A DNA stretch of 64,000 nt from positions 248,001-312,000 of the forward strand of contig NZ_CP016777.1 of assembly GCF_002288225.1 (NCBI RefSeq), given 5' to 3'. This document shows positions 9,982 to 18,540 of this stretch, in pieces (positions within the stretch are counted from its first letter, which is position 1; each line of letters starts with the position of its first letter). The translations under genes and the position numbers were made by a program. This DNA is from Candidatus Planktophila dulcis. Its GTDB lineage: Bacteria; Actinomycetota; Actinomycetes; Nanopelagicales; Nanopelagicaceae. Under the pieces are notes generated by a model. The model saw only the letters and a program-made list of their open reading frames with translations. It was not told where the DNA came from and searched no databases.

Positions 9982-11143
9982 ATTAGTTGCTATCGCAATT
10001 GTCAGCACAGTGGTTGCTTCTTTGACACCACCGGTCGCGCACGCAGTAACAAATCCAAAATTTCCATTATCCACAAAAGGAAACCAGATAGTTGATGCTG
10101 CAGGCCAGCGAGTTATTTGGCAGGGTGTCAACTGGTATGGAATGGAGAATGAAGCTGCCACGCTCATTGGACTCAATGCTCGCGATTACAAATTAATGCT
10201 CAAGCAAATACGGCAAACAGGTTTCAATGCAATACGAGTTCCCTTTTCGATGCAGACCGTGGCAAAAGGGCCAGAAGTCTCAGGTGTCGCTGACTACATT
10301 GGCTCCAATAAGGAACTCAAGGGCAAGAGTCCGATGGAAGTCCTTGATGCTGTAATCATCGAAGCCGAGAAGTTAGGGCTCATGATTATTCTGGATAATC
10401 ACTCACAAGCTGACCAGGGATATAGAAACGATCTCTGGTATGGACAGGCTGGATTTACTGAGGATATGTGGGTATCGATGTGGAGAGATTTAGCGATTCG
10501 ATATAAGAATTCTCCAAATGTTGTTGGTTTTGATTTGAAGAATGAGCCACACGGAAAGGCAACATGGGGTGATGGCGCAGAAACTGATTGGCGTAGAGCG
10601 GCAGAGCGTGCGGGGCAAGAGATTCAATCTGTGAATTCAAACCCACTCATCATTGTCGAAGGAATTGAGAATCAAGTTGTAGGTGGCCAACAACTTAGCG
10701 GTCATTGGTGGGGTGGCAACCTGGAAGGTGTTCGCAAAAATCCAGTAGTACTACCGGTAGCGAATAAGATTGTTTATTCAACACATGAGTATGGTCCCGA
10801 GGTATCTCCACAGCCTTGGCTGGTGAGTAAGAACCTTGAGAAGAACCTTCTTGATCGTTGGAATAAGGGTTTTGGATATATACATGACCAAAACATTGCG
10901 CCCATTTTGATTGGCGAATTTGGTGCTATAGATTATTCAACTAAGACAATAAGTGGCAGATGGATGAAGGCCTTTACCGATTATCTTGGCAAGAAGGGGA
11001 TGAGCTGGACTTACTGGGCTTGGAATCCAGGCTCTGGCGATACAGGGGGATTGCTGACAACTGACTTAGTAACCTTAGAGAAATCAAAAATGCCAACAAT
11101 TCTAAAACTGATAAAGGTCCAGCAAAAGCTGCTCAAGAAATAG
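9971..11143 (+). CDS. secreted GH5 family endo-glucanase
   Basis: About 390 residues. A signal peptide (MRSKLVAIAIVSTVVAS...AHA) is followed by a GH5 TIM barrel with the acid/base motif DLKNEPHG (Glu near 192) and the nucleophile motif ILIGEFGA (Glu near 316). YSTHEYGP and SWTYWAWNP line the active site. It should hydrolyse beta-1,4-glucans or related beta-glucans outside the cell. The ATG at 9971 lies inside the acyltransferase end and gives a clean signal peptide; the longer frame does not. Confidence 0.93.
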   Translation: MRSKLVAIAIVSTVVASLTPPVAHAVTNPKFPLSTKGNQIVDAAGQRVIWQGVNWYGMENEAATLIGLNARDYKLMLKQIRQTGFNAIRVPFSMQTVAKGPEVSGVADYIGSNKELKGKSPMEVLDAVIIEAEKLGLMIILDNHSQADQGYRNDLWYGQAGFTEDMWVSMWRDLAIRYKNSPNVVGFDLKNEPHGKATWGDGAETDWRRAAERAGQEIQSVNSNPLIIVEGIENQVVGGQQLSGHWWGGNLEGVRKNPVVLPVANKIVYSTHEYGPEVSPQPWLVSKNLEKNLLDRWNKGFGYIHDQNIAPILIGEFGAIDYSTKTISGRWMKAFTDYLGKKGMSWTYWAWNPGSGDTGGLLTTDLVTLEKSKMPTILKLIKVQQKLLKK

Positions 11144-11146
11144 CGG

Positions 11147-11839
11147 TCAAGACCTTCTTGTAGCCCAGATAGCACCATTTTGAATAATTCTAGTAATGCT
11201 CGGATGAGACACCACCTTTAAATTATGGCCTGGTGAGCAAATAAAAATGCGGCCTTTGCCCCATTGACGGCTCCAGATTGCAGGGGAAGTAACGGGTGTC
11301 TTCCATGGATTGCTAGGGTGGGCAGATTGAGTCGTCGTTGCTAGGACCTTCATATAGGAATCTGCAAGCAACCAATACTGTTCTGTTTCAAGTTCAATAT
11401 CCGAAAATCCTCTTGTTATTTCATCTTCCTTGCCAAGGCTTGTGAACTCAATCTTGTGCTGTATGAAAAAGTCAGACTCATTGCCAATACGTTCCCCTGC
11501 AGGCTTACCAGGATGAGCAACAAACTTTGCCCCTATGAGTTGGTAATACGGCTCAGATTGCGTGAATCCGACAAGGACGCCACCATGCCACCCAATGAGT
11601 CCTGTCCCATTTTCTACAGCTTGGGTTAAACCTTGTACCGATGCTTCATCAATTTCGCTCTCAATACATTGGATGATTAGATCTACCGAAGCCATGAATT
11701 CTGCATCTGCATAGATGGCGGGAGAGTCAGATACGGAAATTTCGTATCCTTGTGCCTCTAAAAAGCCACGAAAATGTTCAGTAGTTTCAACAGGTTGATG
11801 TGCGGGTCTGCCACCGCGAACAAAGATTGCCTTTTTCAT
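11147..11839 (-). CDS. ThuA-like domain protein
   Basis: About 230 residues with the ThuA/type-1 glutamine-amidotransferase-like fold: VRGGRPAHQPVETTEHF at the start, GLIGWHGG in the middle and QWGKGRIFICSPGH near the end. ThuA-like proteins occur in trehalose and other sugar-catabolic clusters, often with Gfo/Idh oxidoreductases; the reaction is not settled. ATG 11839 has AAAGG upstream. It is convergent with GH5 (3-nt gap) and divergent from the aldo-keto reductase across an operator. Confidence 0.82.
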   Translation of the reverse strand: MKKAIFVRGGRPAHQPVETTEHFRGFLEAQGYEISVSDSPAIYADAEFMASVDLIIQCIESEIDEASVQGLTQAVENGTGLIGWHGGVLVGFTQSEPYYQLIGAKFVAHPGKPAGERIGNESDFFIQHKIEFTSLGKEDEITRGFSDIELETEQYWLLADSYMKVLATTTQSAHPSNPWKTPVTSPAIWSRQWGKGRIFICSPGHNLKVVSHPSITRIIQNGAIWATRRS

Positions 11840-11941
11840 GTCAATCAACCTTTCAGAAATTCAACACTTCAACTTACCTTAAAAAGGCTATATGAAAAAT
11901 GCTTGCCAGGCTAGAAATCTGGCTATAGACTCGCCCAGTTC

Positions 11942-11955
11942 TGAGAGCGCTCTCA
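11942..11955. promoter_or_regulatory. LacI-type operator, copy 3
   Basis: TGAGAGCGCTCTCA, a perfect 14-bp palindrome, in the 143-bp gap between the divergent ThuA-like and aldo-keto reductase genes, 27 nt before the latter's ATG. A possible promoter (TTGCCA at 11903, TATAGA at 11924) lies just upstream, so repression by roadblock is plausible. Confidence 0.88.
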
Positions 11956-11982
11956 AATATTTGGTTCTACGAAGGGATTTCA

Positions 11983-12993
11983 ATGGAATATCGCAAACTA
12001 GGCAATTCAGGTATGTATGTCTCAGAAATCACCTACGGGAACTGGATCACGCATGGTTCACAGGTGGATTCTGAATCCGCTAAAAAGTGCGTGCGAGCAG
12101 CGCTGGATGCGGGAATCACAACATTTGATACAGCAGATAGTTACGCATTTGGGCGCGCTGAAACTGTCCTCGGTAAGTCACTCAAAAGTGTCAAGCGCGA
12201 ATCGTATGAACTAATCACCAAAATCTACTGGCCTACAGGCGAAGGTAAGAATGATCGTGGGCTTTCCCGCAAACATATCTTTGAATCTTTTCACGCATCT
12301 CTTGATCGACTTCAAACAGATCACGTTGACGTATTGATTTGCCACAGATATGACCACGAAACCCCACTCGAGGAAACCTTGAGTGCATTTGATGACATAT
12401 TGAGACAAGGCAAAGCACATTACATTGGCGTTTCTGAATGGAACGCTCGAGAGATTTCCCAAGCTTTGGCAATTCAAGATGCGAAGGGTTACACACGATT
12501 CGTCACCAACCAGGCGCAATACTCAGCCCTATACAGAGTTATTGAGAAAGAAGTTGTGCCATTGGCCGAAAAAGAGGGCATAGGTCATATTGTATTTTCA
12601 CCACTCTGCCAAGGCGTACTAACTGGGAAGTACCAACCTGGAAAGAAACCACCTGCAAATTCACGTGCCACTGATAAGAATAGTTTGGTGGGCGGCGCAG
12701 AATTTATCACTGGCTGGCTCAGAGAAGATGTGCTTACAGCGGTTCAGAAGTTGAAACCGATTGCGGCAGATCTTGATATTTCAATGGCTCAGTTAGCACT
12801 CGCGTGGGTATTGAGTAACACCAATGTCTCGAGTGCAATTATGGGGGCAACAAGTCCGGCTCAAGTAAAAGACAATGCAAAAGGAGCTGGCGTTAAATTA
12901 ACTTCCGACGTGGTCTCTGAAATGAACAAAATACTAAATGGACTTGCTGAGACTGATCCCAAGAAGAATCAAAGCCCTAATCCTCGAGCCTAA
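11983..12993 (+). CDS. aldo-keto reductase (YghZ/Kv-beta type)
   Basis: 336 residues, NADPH-dependent TIM barrel. Catalytic-tetrad regions are visible: FDTADSYAFG (Asp, Tyr), ITKIYWP (Lys) and ICHRYD (His). The C-terminal cofactor segment SSAIMGATSPAQVKDN binds the NADP 2'-phosphate. AAGGGA lies 7 nt before the ATG. It is followed after 15 nt by an SDR gene, and the operator upstream puts it in the LacI regulon. Confidence 0.92.
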   Translation: MEYRKLGNSGMYVSEITYGNWITHGSQVDSESAKKCVRAALDAGITTFDTADSYAFGRAETVLGKSLKSVKRESYELITKIYWPTGEGKNDRGLSRKHIFESFHASLDRLQTDHVDVLICHRYDHETPLEETLSAFDDILRQGKAHYIGVSEWNAREISQALAIQDAKGYTRFVTNQAQYSALYRVIEKEVVPLAEKEGIGHIVFSPLCQGVLTGKYQPGKKPPANSRATDKNSLVGGAEFITGWLREDVLTAVQKLKPIAADLDISMAQLALAWVLSNTNVSSAIMGATSPAQVKDNAKGAGVKLTSDVVSEMNKILNGLAETDPKKNQSPNPRA

Positions 12994-13008
12994 AGAAAGT
13001 GTGAAGAA

Positions 13009-13713
13009 ATGACAGATTTCAAAGGAAAGAAGATTGTTTTAACCGGTGCATCTCGCGGAGTCGGTTATGAGGCAAGCAAATTATTCTTAGCAGCTGGAGC
13101 AGAAATAATCGGCACAGGAAGAGATGCTGCACGTTTGGAGAAAACTGCGGCCGAACTGCAGAAGCTTGGTTCATTCACCCCATTCTTAGCTGATTTTGAT
13201 TCACCAGCAGCGCCCGGAGCGCTCTCTGACTTTGTACATTCGCAATGGGGGTCACTTGACATACTCCTTAATAATGCGGCAGTGCAGACATATCGCGCCG
13301 ATTGGCGTGAAGAAGGATTAGAACTACTAAACGAGCAATGGCGCTGCAATGTCTTTGCACAGCACGAACTCATCTTCAAATTGCAAGACCTGCTTGAAAA
13401 AGGAACTCAACCACGGGTAGTCAATGTCAGTTCTGGGGCAGGAAGCTTGCAGGCCCTCAAAGAGTCACCAGATATGCCAACGTATCGCCTTACCAAGTAT
13501 GCGCTAGGGGGTATGACAATTCTCTGGGCCGGAATCTTGAAAGGTAAAGTGGCTGTTAACGCCCTCGATCCAGGTTGGTTAAAGACTGATCTCGGCGGTC
13601 CAGAAGCTCCGGGAGAGCCAGAAGATGGCGGCCAAAGAATGTGGGAGATATGTTCTCTGCCCTGGGATGAAACGGGCAAATTCTGGCACGGTAATCAGGA
13701 GATTGAGTTCTAA
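13009..13713 (+). CDS. short-chain dehydrogenase/reductase
   Basis: 234 residues, classical SDR: cofactor motif TGASRGVG near the N-terminus, LLNNAAVQ, catalytic Ser in NVSSGAGS, and the YRLTK active-site Tyr/Lys pair. Substrate unknown; co-transcription with the aldo-keto reductase in the sugar island suggests a sugar or polyol oxidoreductase. The end is convergent with the next gene (4-nt gap). Confidence 0.92.
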   Translation: MTDFKGKKIVLTGASRGVGYEASKLFLAAGAEIIGTGRDAARLEKTAAELQKLGSFTPFLADFDSPAAPGALSDFVHSQWGSLDILLNNAAVQTYRADWREEGLELLNEQWRCNVFAQHELIFKLQDLLEKGTQPRVVNVSSGAGSLQALKESPDMPTYRLTKYALGGMTILWAGILKGKVAVNALDPGWLKTDLGGPEAPGEPEDGGQRMWEICSLPWDETGKFWHGNQEIEF

Positions 13714-13717
13714 AGCT

Positions 13718-14680
13718 TTACACAAGAAGGCGCTGGAAGCTCTCAAACTCTTTCCAGATATCTTCGTTGATTGTTTTGTTGTAGAGAGAAACATTTCTCG
13801 CTACTTCTTGTGCACTTCTGCAACCGACTAATATTGCAGAGATTGCAGGATGACGCATCGGAAATTGCAAAGCAGCTTGGGCTAGAGAAATACCTCTATC
13901 ATTAAAGAAGGCCTCAATCTTTTGTGCTCTTGCCAAAACGGCAGGAGATGCAACTTCATAGTTGTATGTAGCGCCTTCTTTTGCCCCGGCTAGTATGCCA
14001 GAGTTGAATACCCCACCAGCAATCACAGAAACTCCCTTTTTGAGTGCTGCTGGTAGTAGATGGGCTCCTGCGCTCTGGTCGAGCAATGTATACCGAAGTG
14101 CAATGAGGAGTACATCTATATCAGTTTCGTGTATAAATCGAGTGGGAATCTCATTACTTGTAATCCCGACGCCGATTGTCTTTACTATTCCCTGATCTCT
14201 CATTCGCTCTAGAACCGGATAAGCTTCCTTTATAGCCTGATCGGCAGCACCATCTGGATCGTGGATAAAGACCATCTCAACGTGATCCATGTTGAGCCTT
14301 TCAAGACTTTCAGTGAGGGATTTTTCAATTCCAGAAGCGCTGAAGTCGAATACTCTTTCAACTGATTTTTTAGAATTTTCCCAGCCTGGGTCCTCATTTT
14401 TATCACTTGGCACAATCAGACGTCCTACTTTCGTAGAGACAATGAATTCATCGCGCGAGAAATCAGAGATATTTCTTCCTAGTCGATCTTCTGCAGATCC
14501 CATTCCGTAATGTGGCGCGGTGTCAAAATAGTTAAGCCCCAAATCCATTGAAGTCGTGATTACTTCTCTCACATCAGACTCAGCAACAGCTGCAAAGAGT
14601 CCACCAAATGGGGACGTCCCTATCCCAAACTCTGGAATCTGTAACCCTGATTTCAGTGTGGTGAAGGTGTTATGTGACAT
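13718..14680 (-). CDS. aldo-keto reductase (aldose 1-dehydrogenase-like)
   Basis: About 320 residues. Motifs are FDTAPHYGMGSAEDRLG (Asp, Tyr), VSTKVGRL (Lys) and FIHDPDG (His), which resemble L-fucose/D-threo-aldose 1-dehydrogenases more than the AKR at 11983. ATG 14680 is preferred because GAGGA lies 4 nt upstream; the longer frame to 14710 would run towards the operator. Divergent from the 14764 gene, with operator copy 4 between them. Confidence 0.88.
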   Translation of the reverse strand: MSHNTFTTLKSGLQIPEFGIGTSPFGGLFAAVAESDVREVITTSMDLGLNYFDTAPHYGMGSAEDRLGRNISDFSRDEFIVSTKVGRLIVPSDKNEDPGWENSKKSVERVFDFSASGIEKSLTESLERLNMDHVEMVFIHDPDGAADQAIKEAYPVLERMRDQGIVKTIGVGITSNEIPTRFIHETDIDVLLIALRYTLLDQSAGAHLLPAALKKGVSVIAGGVFNSGILAGAKEGATYNYEVASPAVLARAQKIEAFFNDRGISLAQAALQFPMRHPAISAILVGCRSAQEVARNVSLYNKTINEDIWKEFESFQRLLV

Positions 14681-14728
14681 GGTGTCCTCACTCCCGATTC
14701 TTGGGGTCAAAAGTACTACGCAGAAGCC

Positions 14729-14757
14729 TTGAGAGCGCTCTCATATTATGTTACCCT
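14729..14757 (+). promoter_or_regulatory. predicted leaderless promoter overlapping operator copy 4
   Basis: TTGAGA (14729-14734), a 17-nt spacer and TACCCT (14752-14757), then 6 nt to the ATG at 14764. The -35 box and spacer are covered by the operator TGAGAGCGCTCTCA at 14730-14743, so repressor and RNA polymerase would compete. Confidence 0.6.
14730..14743. promoter_or_regulatory. LacI-type operator, copy 4
   Basis: TGAGAGCGCTCTCA, identical to copy 3, between the divergent AKR (minus) and UPF0303-like (plus) genes. It would control the 14764-17415 operon that ends in the GH1 beta-glucosidase. Confidence 0.88.
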
Positions 14758-14763
14758 AATAAA

Positions 14764-15246
14764 ATGAATCTGGCGGAAACGGGTGGGTTTTCTAGCAGCG
14801 AACTCATTGCCCAAGCGCAAGCTTTGACCCTTACCTCAATTAATTTACACGATGCAGTTTCTATTGGGAAAAGTACAGCCCGGATTGCAGAGTTGAAAAA
14901 ACTTCCAGTATCTATTGAGGTACGGATCGGATCGTGGTGTGTGTATCACATCAGTTTAGAGGGCTCCTCAGAAGGTCATGATTCTTGGATTGACCGAAAA
15001 TCTGCAGTGGTAGAACATTCAAAAAATGCTTCGCTTCTGGAACTAGTGCTGTGCGAGGAACAAAACATTTCCTGGTACGAACTGAATGGATTGAGCGAAA
15101 ACGAGTTCGCAGCCAATGGCGGTGCTATTCCCTTAAAGCTGCATGATTCTACGTTAGGTGGAGTTCTTATTGTGAGTGGTCTTGCGGGTCCGGATGACCA
15201 TCGTCTGGCCGTCGCTGGGTTACAAGCATTTCTAAGTGAAGGGTAG
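14764..15246 (+). CDS. UPF0303/heme-degrading-domain-like protein
   Basis: 160 residues from ATG 14764. The pattern LTLTSINLHDAVSIG...VSIEVRIGSWCVYHISLEG...WIDRKSAVVEHS...GGAIPLKL...GGVLIVSGLAGPDDHRLAVAGL resembles the UPF0303 (YBR137W-like) family, related to the GlcG/HbpS fold. Its biochemical role is not established. Members recur in sugar-catabolic operons, as here ahead of a sugar isomerase and GH1. The start is chosen from the leaderless promoter and the family's usual length; the frame is open further upstream. Confidence 0.75.
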   Translation: MNLAETGGFSSSELIAQAQALTLTSINLHDAVSIGKSTARIAELKKLPVSIEVRIGSWCVYHISLEGSSEGHDSWIDRKSAVVEHSKNASLLELVLCEEQNISWYELNGLSENEFAANGGAIPLKLHDSTLGGVLIVSGLAGPDDHRLAVAGLQAFLSEG

Positions 15247-15250
15247 TTAT

Positions 15251-16042
15251 ATGCGCGGACTGAATATTTCGTTGCAACTCTATACATTGCGCCATGAGAT
15301 TGAGAAGGATTTTGCTGGATCAATAGCGAGAGCTGCAAAGATTGGATTTTCTCAAGTTGAGCCGTGGAATTTTGTTGCACGAGCAGCTGAATACGCAAAA
15401 GTCTTGTCCGACAATGGAATGACTGTACCAAGTGCACACGCACACCTCGTTGGAGTTGCCCGAAAAGAAACTTTTGAGGCTGCTTCTAAGTTGGGTATTA
15501 AGACCATTATCGAACCAATGGTGGATCAATCAGGGTGGCTCAGTGTTGAAGAAATCGCTCATACTGCAGAGGAAATGAATAGAGCTGCTGATGAAGCTTT
15601 CGAATATGGGCTGCACGTTGGATATCACAATCATGCTTGGGAAATTGCCAATAAAGTAGAAGGACAATCTGCACTCGAATATTTCGAAGGCCTTCTTGAA
15701 GAGAAAGTGATGCTTGAAGTAGATGCGTATTGGGCCCATGCAGGTGGGCTCCATGTTCCTGATTTGCTAGCGCGTTTAGGAAATCGAGTCCAGTACTTGC
15801 ATATCAAAGATGGTAAAAATGTTCGCAGCTCTGAAAATACTTTTAATGAACGAGGCGAGTTAGAGGCGAGCCAAACAGATACTCGCGAGCAGGTTCCTGC
15901 TGGCAAAGGTGAAGTTCCAATCGCTCAGGTACTCGCAATGGCTCCACACGCTCTGCCAATCGTTGAATTTGATGAGTACCGAGGAGACATATTTGAAGGC
16001 ATTGAAACGAGTCTTAATTACTTAAAGGGGCTATTGCAATGA
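15251..16042 (+). CDS. sugar phosphate isomerase/epimerase-like TIM barrel protein
   Basis: 263 residues, xylose-isomerase-like (AP endonuclease 2) fold: SLQLYTLRHEI, GFSQVEPW, YHNHAWE, MLEVDAYWAHAGG and LHIKDGK provide the metal-binding His/Glu/Asp positions. It probably isomerises or epimerises a free or oxidised sugar. AGGG precedes the ATG at 15251, 4 nt after the previous stop. Its TGA overlaps the GH1 ATG by 4 nt. Confidence 0.85.
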   Translation: MRGLNISLQLYTLRHEIEKDFAGSIARAAKIGFSQVEPWNFVARAAEYAKVLSDNGMTVPSAHAHLVGVARKETFEAASKLGIKTIIEPMVDQSGWLSVEEIAHTAEEMNRAADEAFEYGLHVGYHNHAWEIANKVEGQSALEYFEGLLEEKVMLEVDAYWAHAGGLHVPDLLARLGNRVQYLHIKDGKNVRSSENTFNERGELEASQTDTREQVPAGKGEVPIAQVLAMAPHALPIVEFDEYRGDIFEGIETSLNYLKGLLQ

Positions 16043-17415
16043 GTTTGCGTCACGTTGATATTTCAGGACTCCCAAAAGATTTTATGTGGGGCGCAGGGAC
16101 TTCTTCTATGCAAATAGAGGGAGGACATGCATCCGGTGACCGTGGCCGTTGCATTTGGGATGATTTAGGTGAAGTGCCAGGCGCGATCAAGGATGGAACT
16201 GGCGCTAATCACCGCGGAGTTGAGCATGTTGAAATGCTTGAAGTTGATCTCAATATCATGAAAGACCTTTCACTCGACTCTTACCGTTTTTCAATCTCGT
16301 GGCCTCGCGTACAGCCAACTGGGTCCGGAGCTTTTAACGAAAAAGGTATGGCATTTTACGATCGACTGATAGATGGATTATTAGAGAGAAATATCGAGCC
16401 GAATTTAACCTTGTACCACTGGGATCTCCCGAGTGAATTACAAGCTATCGGTGGCTGGACGAATCCACAGGTAGTTGATCTTTTTGGCGAATATGCCGCA
16501 AAGATGTCATCTCGTTATGGGGACAGAGTTAAGTATTGGGCAACCATGAATGAACCTTGGTGTGTTGCTTGGCTTGGGAATCTAACGGGGGAACATGCGC
16601 CCGGAATAAGAGATCTACCAACGGCTGTCCGAGTTGCACATCAATTGGTTCGTGCGCATGCGCGGGGATCACAGGCAATTAAGAGTCAGTCCCCGAAGGT
16701 TTTAGTGGGTGCCGTTAACAACCTCACTAATCCAATGCTCAATGGCGAAGCAACCCAAGAGAATTTGAAAGATCTGCAGATTGTCGATGGATATAAAAAT
16801 CGTTGGTGGATGCAGGGAATGTATGAAGGTAAATATCCTGCTGATCTCGTTGAAATATTTGAGAAGGAGACTGGGATTTTCTGCGATGAAAAGGAAATTG
16901 GCGATGTTTCTTTTGGTCGCGATTGGATAGGACTTAATTACTACAACGCTGATGTATTTTCAGGTGGAGGAACCGGAGTTGGTCTATTCCCTGGAACGAC
17001 TTCAATTCAAGGTGCTGGGTATGGCACAGAGCGAACAGATATGGGTTGGTCATGGACCCCGGATGGAATTAAGACAACTCTGATTGAGATTTCACAAAAA
17101 TATCCTGATATCCCAGTCTTTGTTTCAGAGAATGGAAGTTGTTATAACGATGGTCCTTCAGAGGATGGAAAAATTCATGATGCAAAGAGGGACGAGTACC
17201 TGACCCTCTATATAAAATCCTGCGTGGAAGCTTACAAAAGCGGTGTAAATCTCAAGGGTTACTACCTCTGGTCCTTACTGGATAATTTTGAATGGGCGTG
17301 GGGATTTGAAATGCGCTTTGGCTTAGTTCATGTTGATTTCAAGAATATGATGAAACGGACTCCCAAAGAGAGCGCATTGGCTTACCGAGACCTCATCAGA
17401 TCTTCAAAGGATTAA
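16039..17415 (+). CDS. GH1 family beta-glucosidase
   Basis: 458 residues, complete GH1 barrel. Acid/base Glu is in TMNEP (about residue 172) and the nucleophile Glu in VSENGS (about 364); FMWGAGTSSMQIEG, SYRFSISWPR and LWSLLDNFEWAWGF are family landmarks. No signal peptide, so it acts in the cytoplasm on imported beta-glucosides such as cellobiose or laminaribiose, completing the pathway begun by the secreted GH16 and GH5 enzymes. It overlaps the preceding isomerase (ATGA). Confidence 0.97.
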   Translation: MSLRHVDISGLPKDFMWGAGTSSMQIEGGHASGDRGRCIWDDLGEVPGAIKDGTGANHRGVEHVEMLEVDLNIMKDLSLDSYRFSISWPRVQPTGSGAFNEKGMAFYDRLIDGLLERNIEPNLTLYHWDLPSELQAIGGWTNPQVVDLFGEYAAKMSSRYGDRVKYWATMNEPWCVAWLGNLTGEHAPGIRDLPTAVRVAHQLVRAHARGSQAIKSQSPKVLVGAVNNLTNPMLNGEATQENLKDLQIVDGYKNRWWMQGMYEGKYPADLVEIFEKETGIFCDEKEIGDVSFGRDWIGLNYYNADVFSGGGTGVGLFPGTTSIQGAGYGTERTDMGWSWTPDGIKTTLIEISQKYPDIPVFVSENGSCYNDGPSEDGKIHDAKRDEYLTLYIKSCVEAYKSGVNLKGYYLWSLLDNFEWAWGFEMRFGLVHVDFKNMMKRTPKESALAYRDLIRSSKD

Positions 17416-17465
17416 TTCCTGGAGCCAGTTGCACCGATAAACTCGCTCATTGATATGGTTCTCCC

Positions 17466-18503
17466 GTGAAAGAAAACGTTACTCTGGAAGATGTAGCCAA
17501 GCGAGCAAAAGTGTCTCGAGCAACTGTTTCTCGCGCTGTAAATACTCCTGAGTCGGTATCGCCAGAAGCGCTTAAGCGAATCAATAAAGCTATTGCAGAT
17601 ATGCACTACGTCCCAAATCGCCATGCCCGCGCCTTAACTGGCGTAAGGTCACAAACAATCGGCCTAATATTTTTTCACGATATAAAAACACTTTTTCACA
17701 CAGCTTTTTGGGGCCACGTCATCAATCCGATTTATGAAAAGCTGAGTGAACGAGGCTATGACTTACAAATCATCGCCCACGCGAGAAAAAGCGATAAACC
17801 TTCCTCTGACTTTTTAGGTAATGAATATCCAGATGATATTGCTCAAAAGATTTCGGAATACAACGTTGACGGATTCATTGTGGTGGGACAAGCCCCAAAT
17901 AATTTAGAATCAATTTTCAGACAAGTAAGAACACCTATGATTGCATTTGGAGCCCCATTTGCATCTACTTCGACAATTTCATGGGTAGATACTGATAATA
18001 AAGTTGGCGGCAAGAGTGCTGTTGAATTTCTAATTAAAAAGAAGAGAAAAAAGATTGGGATGATTACTGGAGGGCTCGAACAATCTTGGAGTGTTGCCCG
18101 CTTTGAAGGATATAAGAAGGGCCTCGCTACTGCGGGCATTGAATACGATCCTTCTTTAGTAGAACACAGCATAAATACCTATTCAAGTGCGGCGAGCCTG
18201 ACAGAAAGATTAATGCACAGACGTCACGATATTGATGCAATTTTCGCAGGAAATGACGAGATTGCCTTCGCTGTGATTCAAACTTTAAAGGAATTGAATT
18301 ATTCGGTAGGTTCAGATGTGTTAGTGATGGGTTTCGATGATACGAATAGAGCTATGCAAACCTATCCACATATCACGACAATGGCACAAGACTTCGAAAA
18401 AATCGGAGAATCCCTAGTTTCTGGACTTCTAAAGAAAATGAATGGTGAGAAAGTTACTTCTAAGAAAATTACCCCTAAATTGATTGTTCGTGACAGCGCT
18501 TAA
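17466..18503 (+). CDS. LacI family transcriptional regulator
   Basis: 345 residues. The N-terminal helix-turn-helix (VTLEDVAKRAKVSRATVSRAVN, residues 5-26) and hinge helix (PNRHARALTG) are followed by a periplasmic-binding-protein-like effector domain ending GSDVLVMGFDDTNRAMQTYPHITTM. GTG start at 17466 without a clear Shine-Dalgarno. It is the only regulator in the island, so it most likely binds the four TGAGAGCGCTCTYA sites; none lies upstream of the gene itself, which argues against simple autoregulation. Effector probably a beta-glucoside. Confidence 0.93.
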   Translation: MKENVTLEDVAKRAKVSRATVSRAVNTPESVSPEALKRINKAIADMHYVPNRHARALTGVRSQTIGLIFFHDIKTLFHTAFWGHVINPIYEKLSERGYDLQIIAHARKSDKPSSDFLGNEYPDDIAQKISEYNVDGFIVVGQAPNNLESIFRQVRTPMIAFGAPFASTSTISWVDTDNKVGGKSAVEFLIKKKRKKIGMITGGLEQSWSVARFEGYKKGLATAGIEYDPSLVEHSINTYSSAASLTERLMHRRHDIDAIFAGNDEIAFAVIQTLKELNYSVGSDVLVMGFDDTNRAMQTYPHITTMAQDFEKIGESLVSGLLKKMNGEKVTSKKITPKLIVRDSA

Positions 18504-18540
18504 ACATTCCTACTGTTACTCAAAAATGCCATGCAGGCTT

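Noticed and set aside
13214-13228. GGAGCGCTCTC inside the SDR gene, resembling the LacI operator
   Set aside because: Within coding sequence and only half-symmetric; unlike the four intergenic sites.
18504-18540. Possible terminator (GCC ATGCA GGC TTTT) after the LacI gene
   Set aside because: A 3-bp GC stem is too weak to call.
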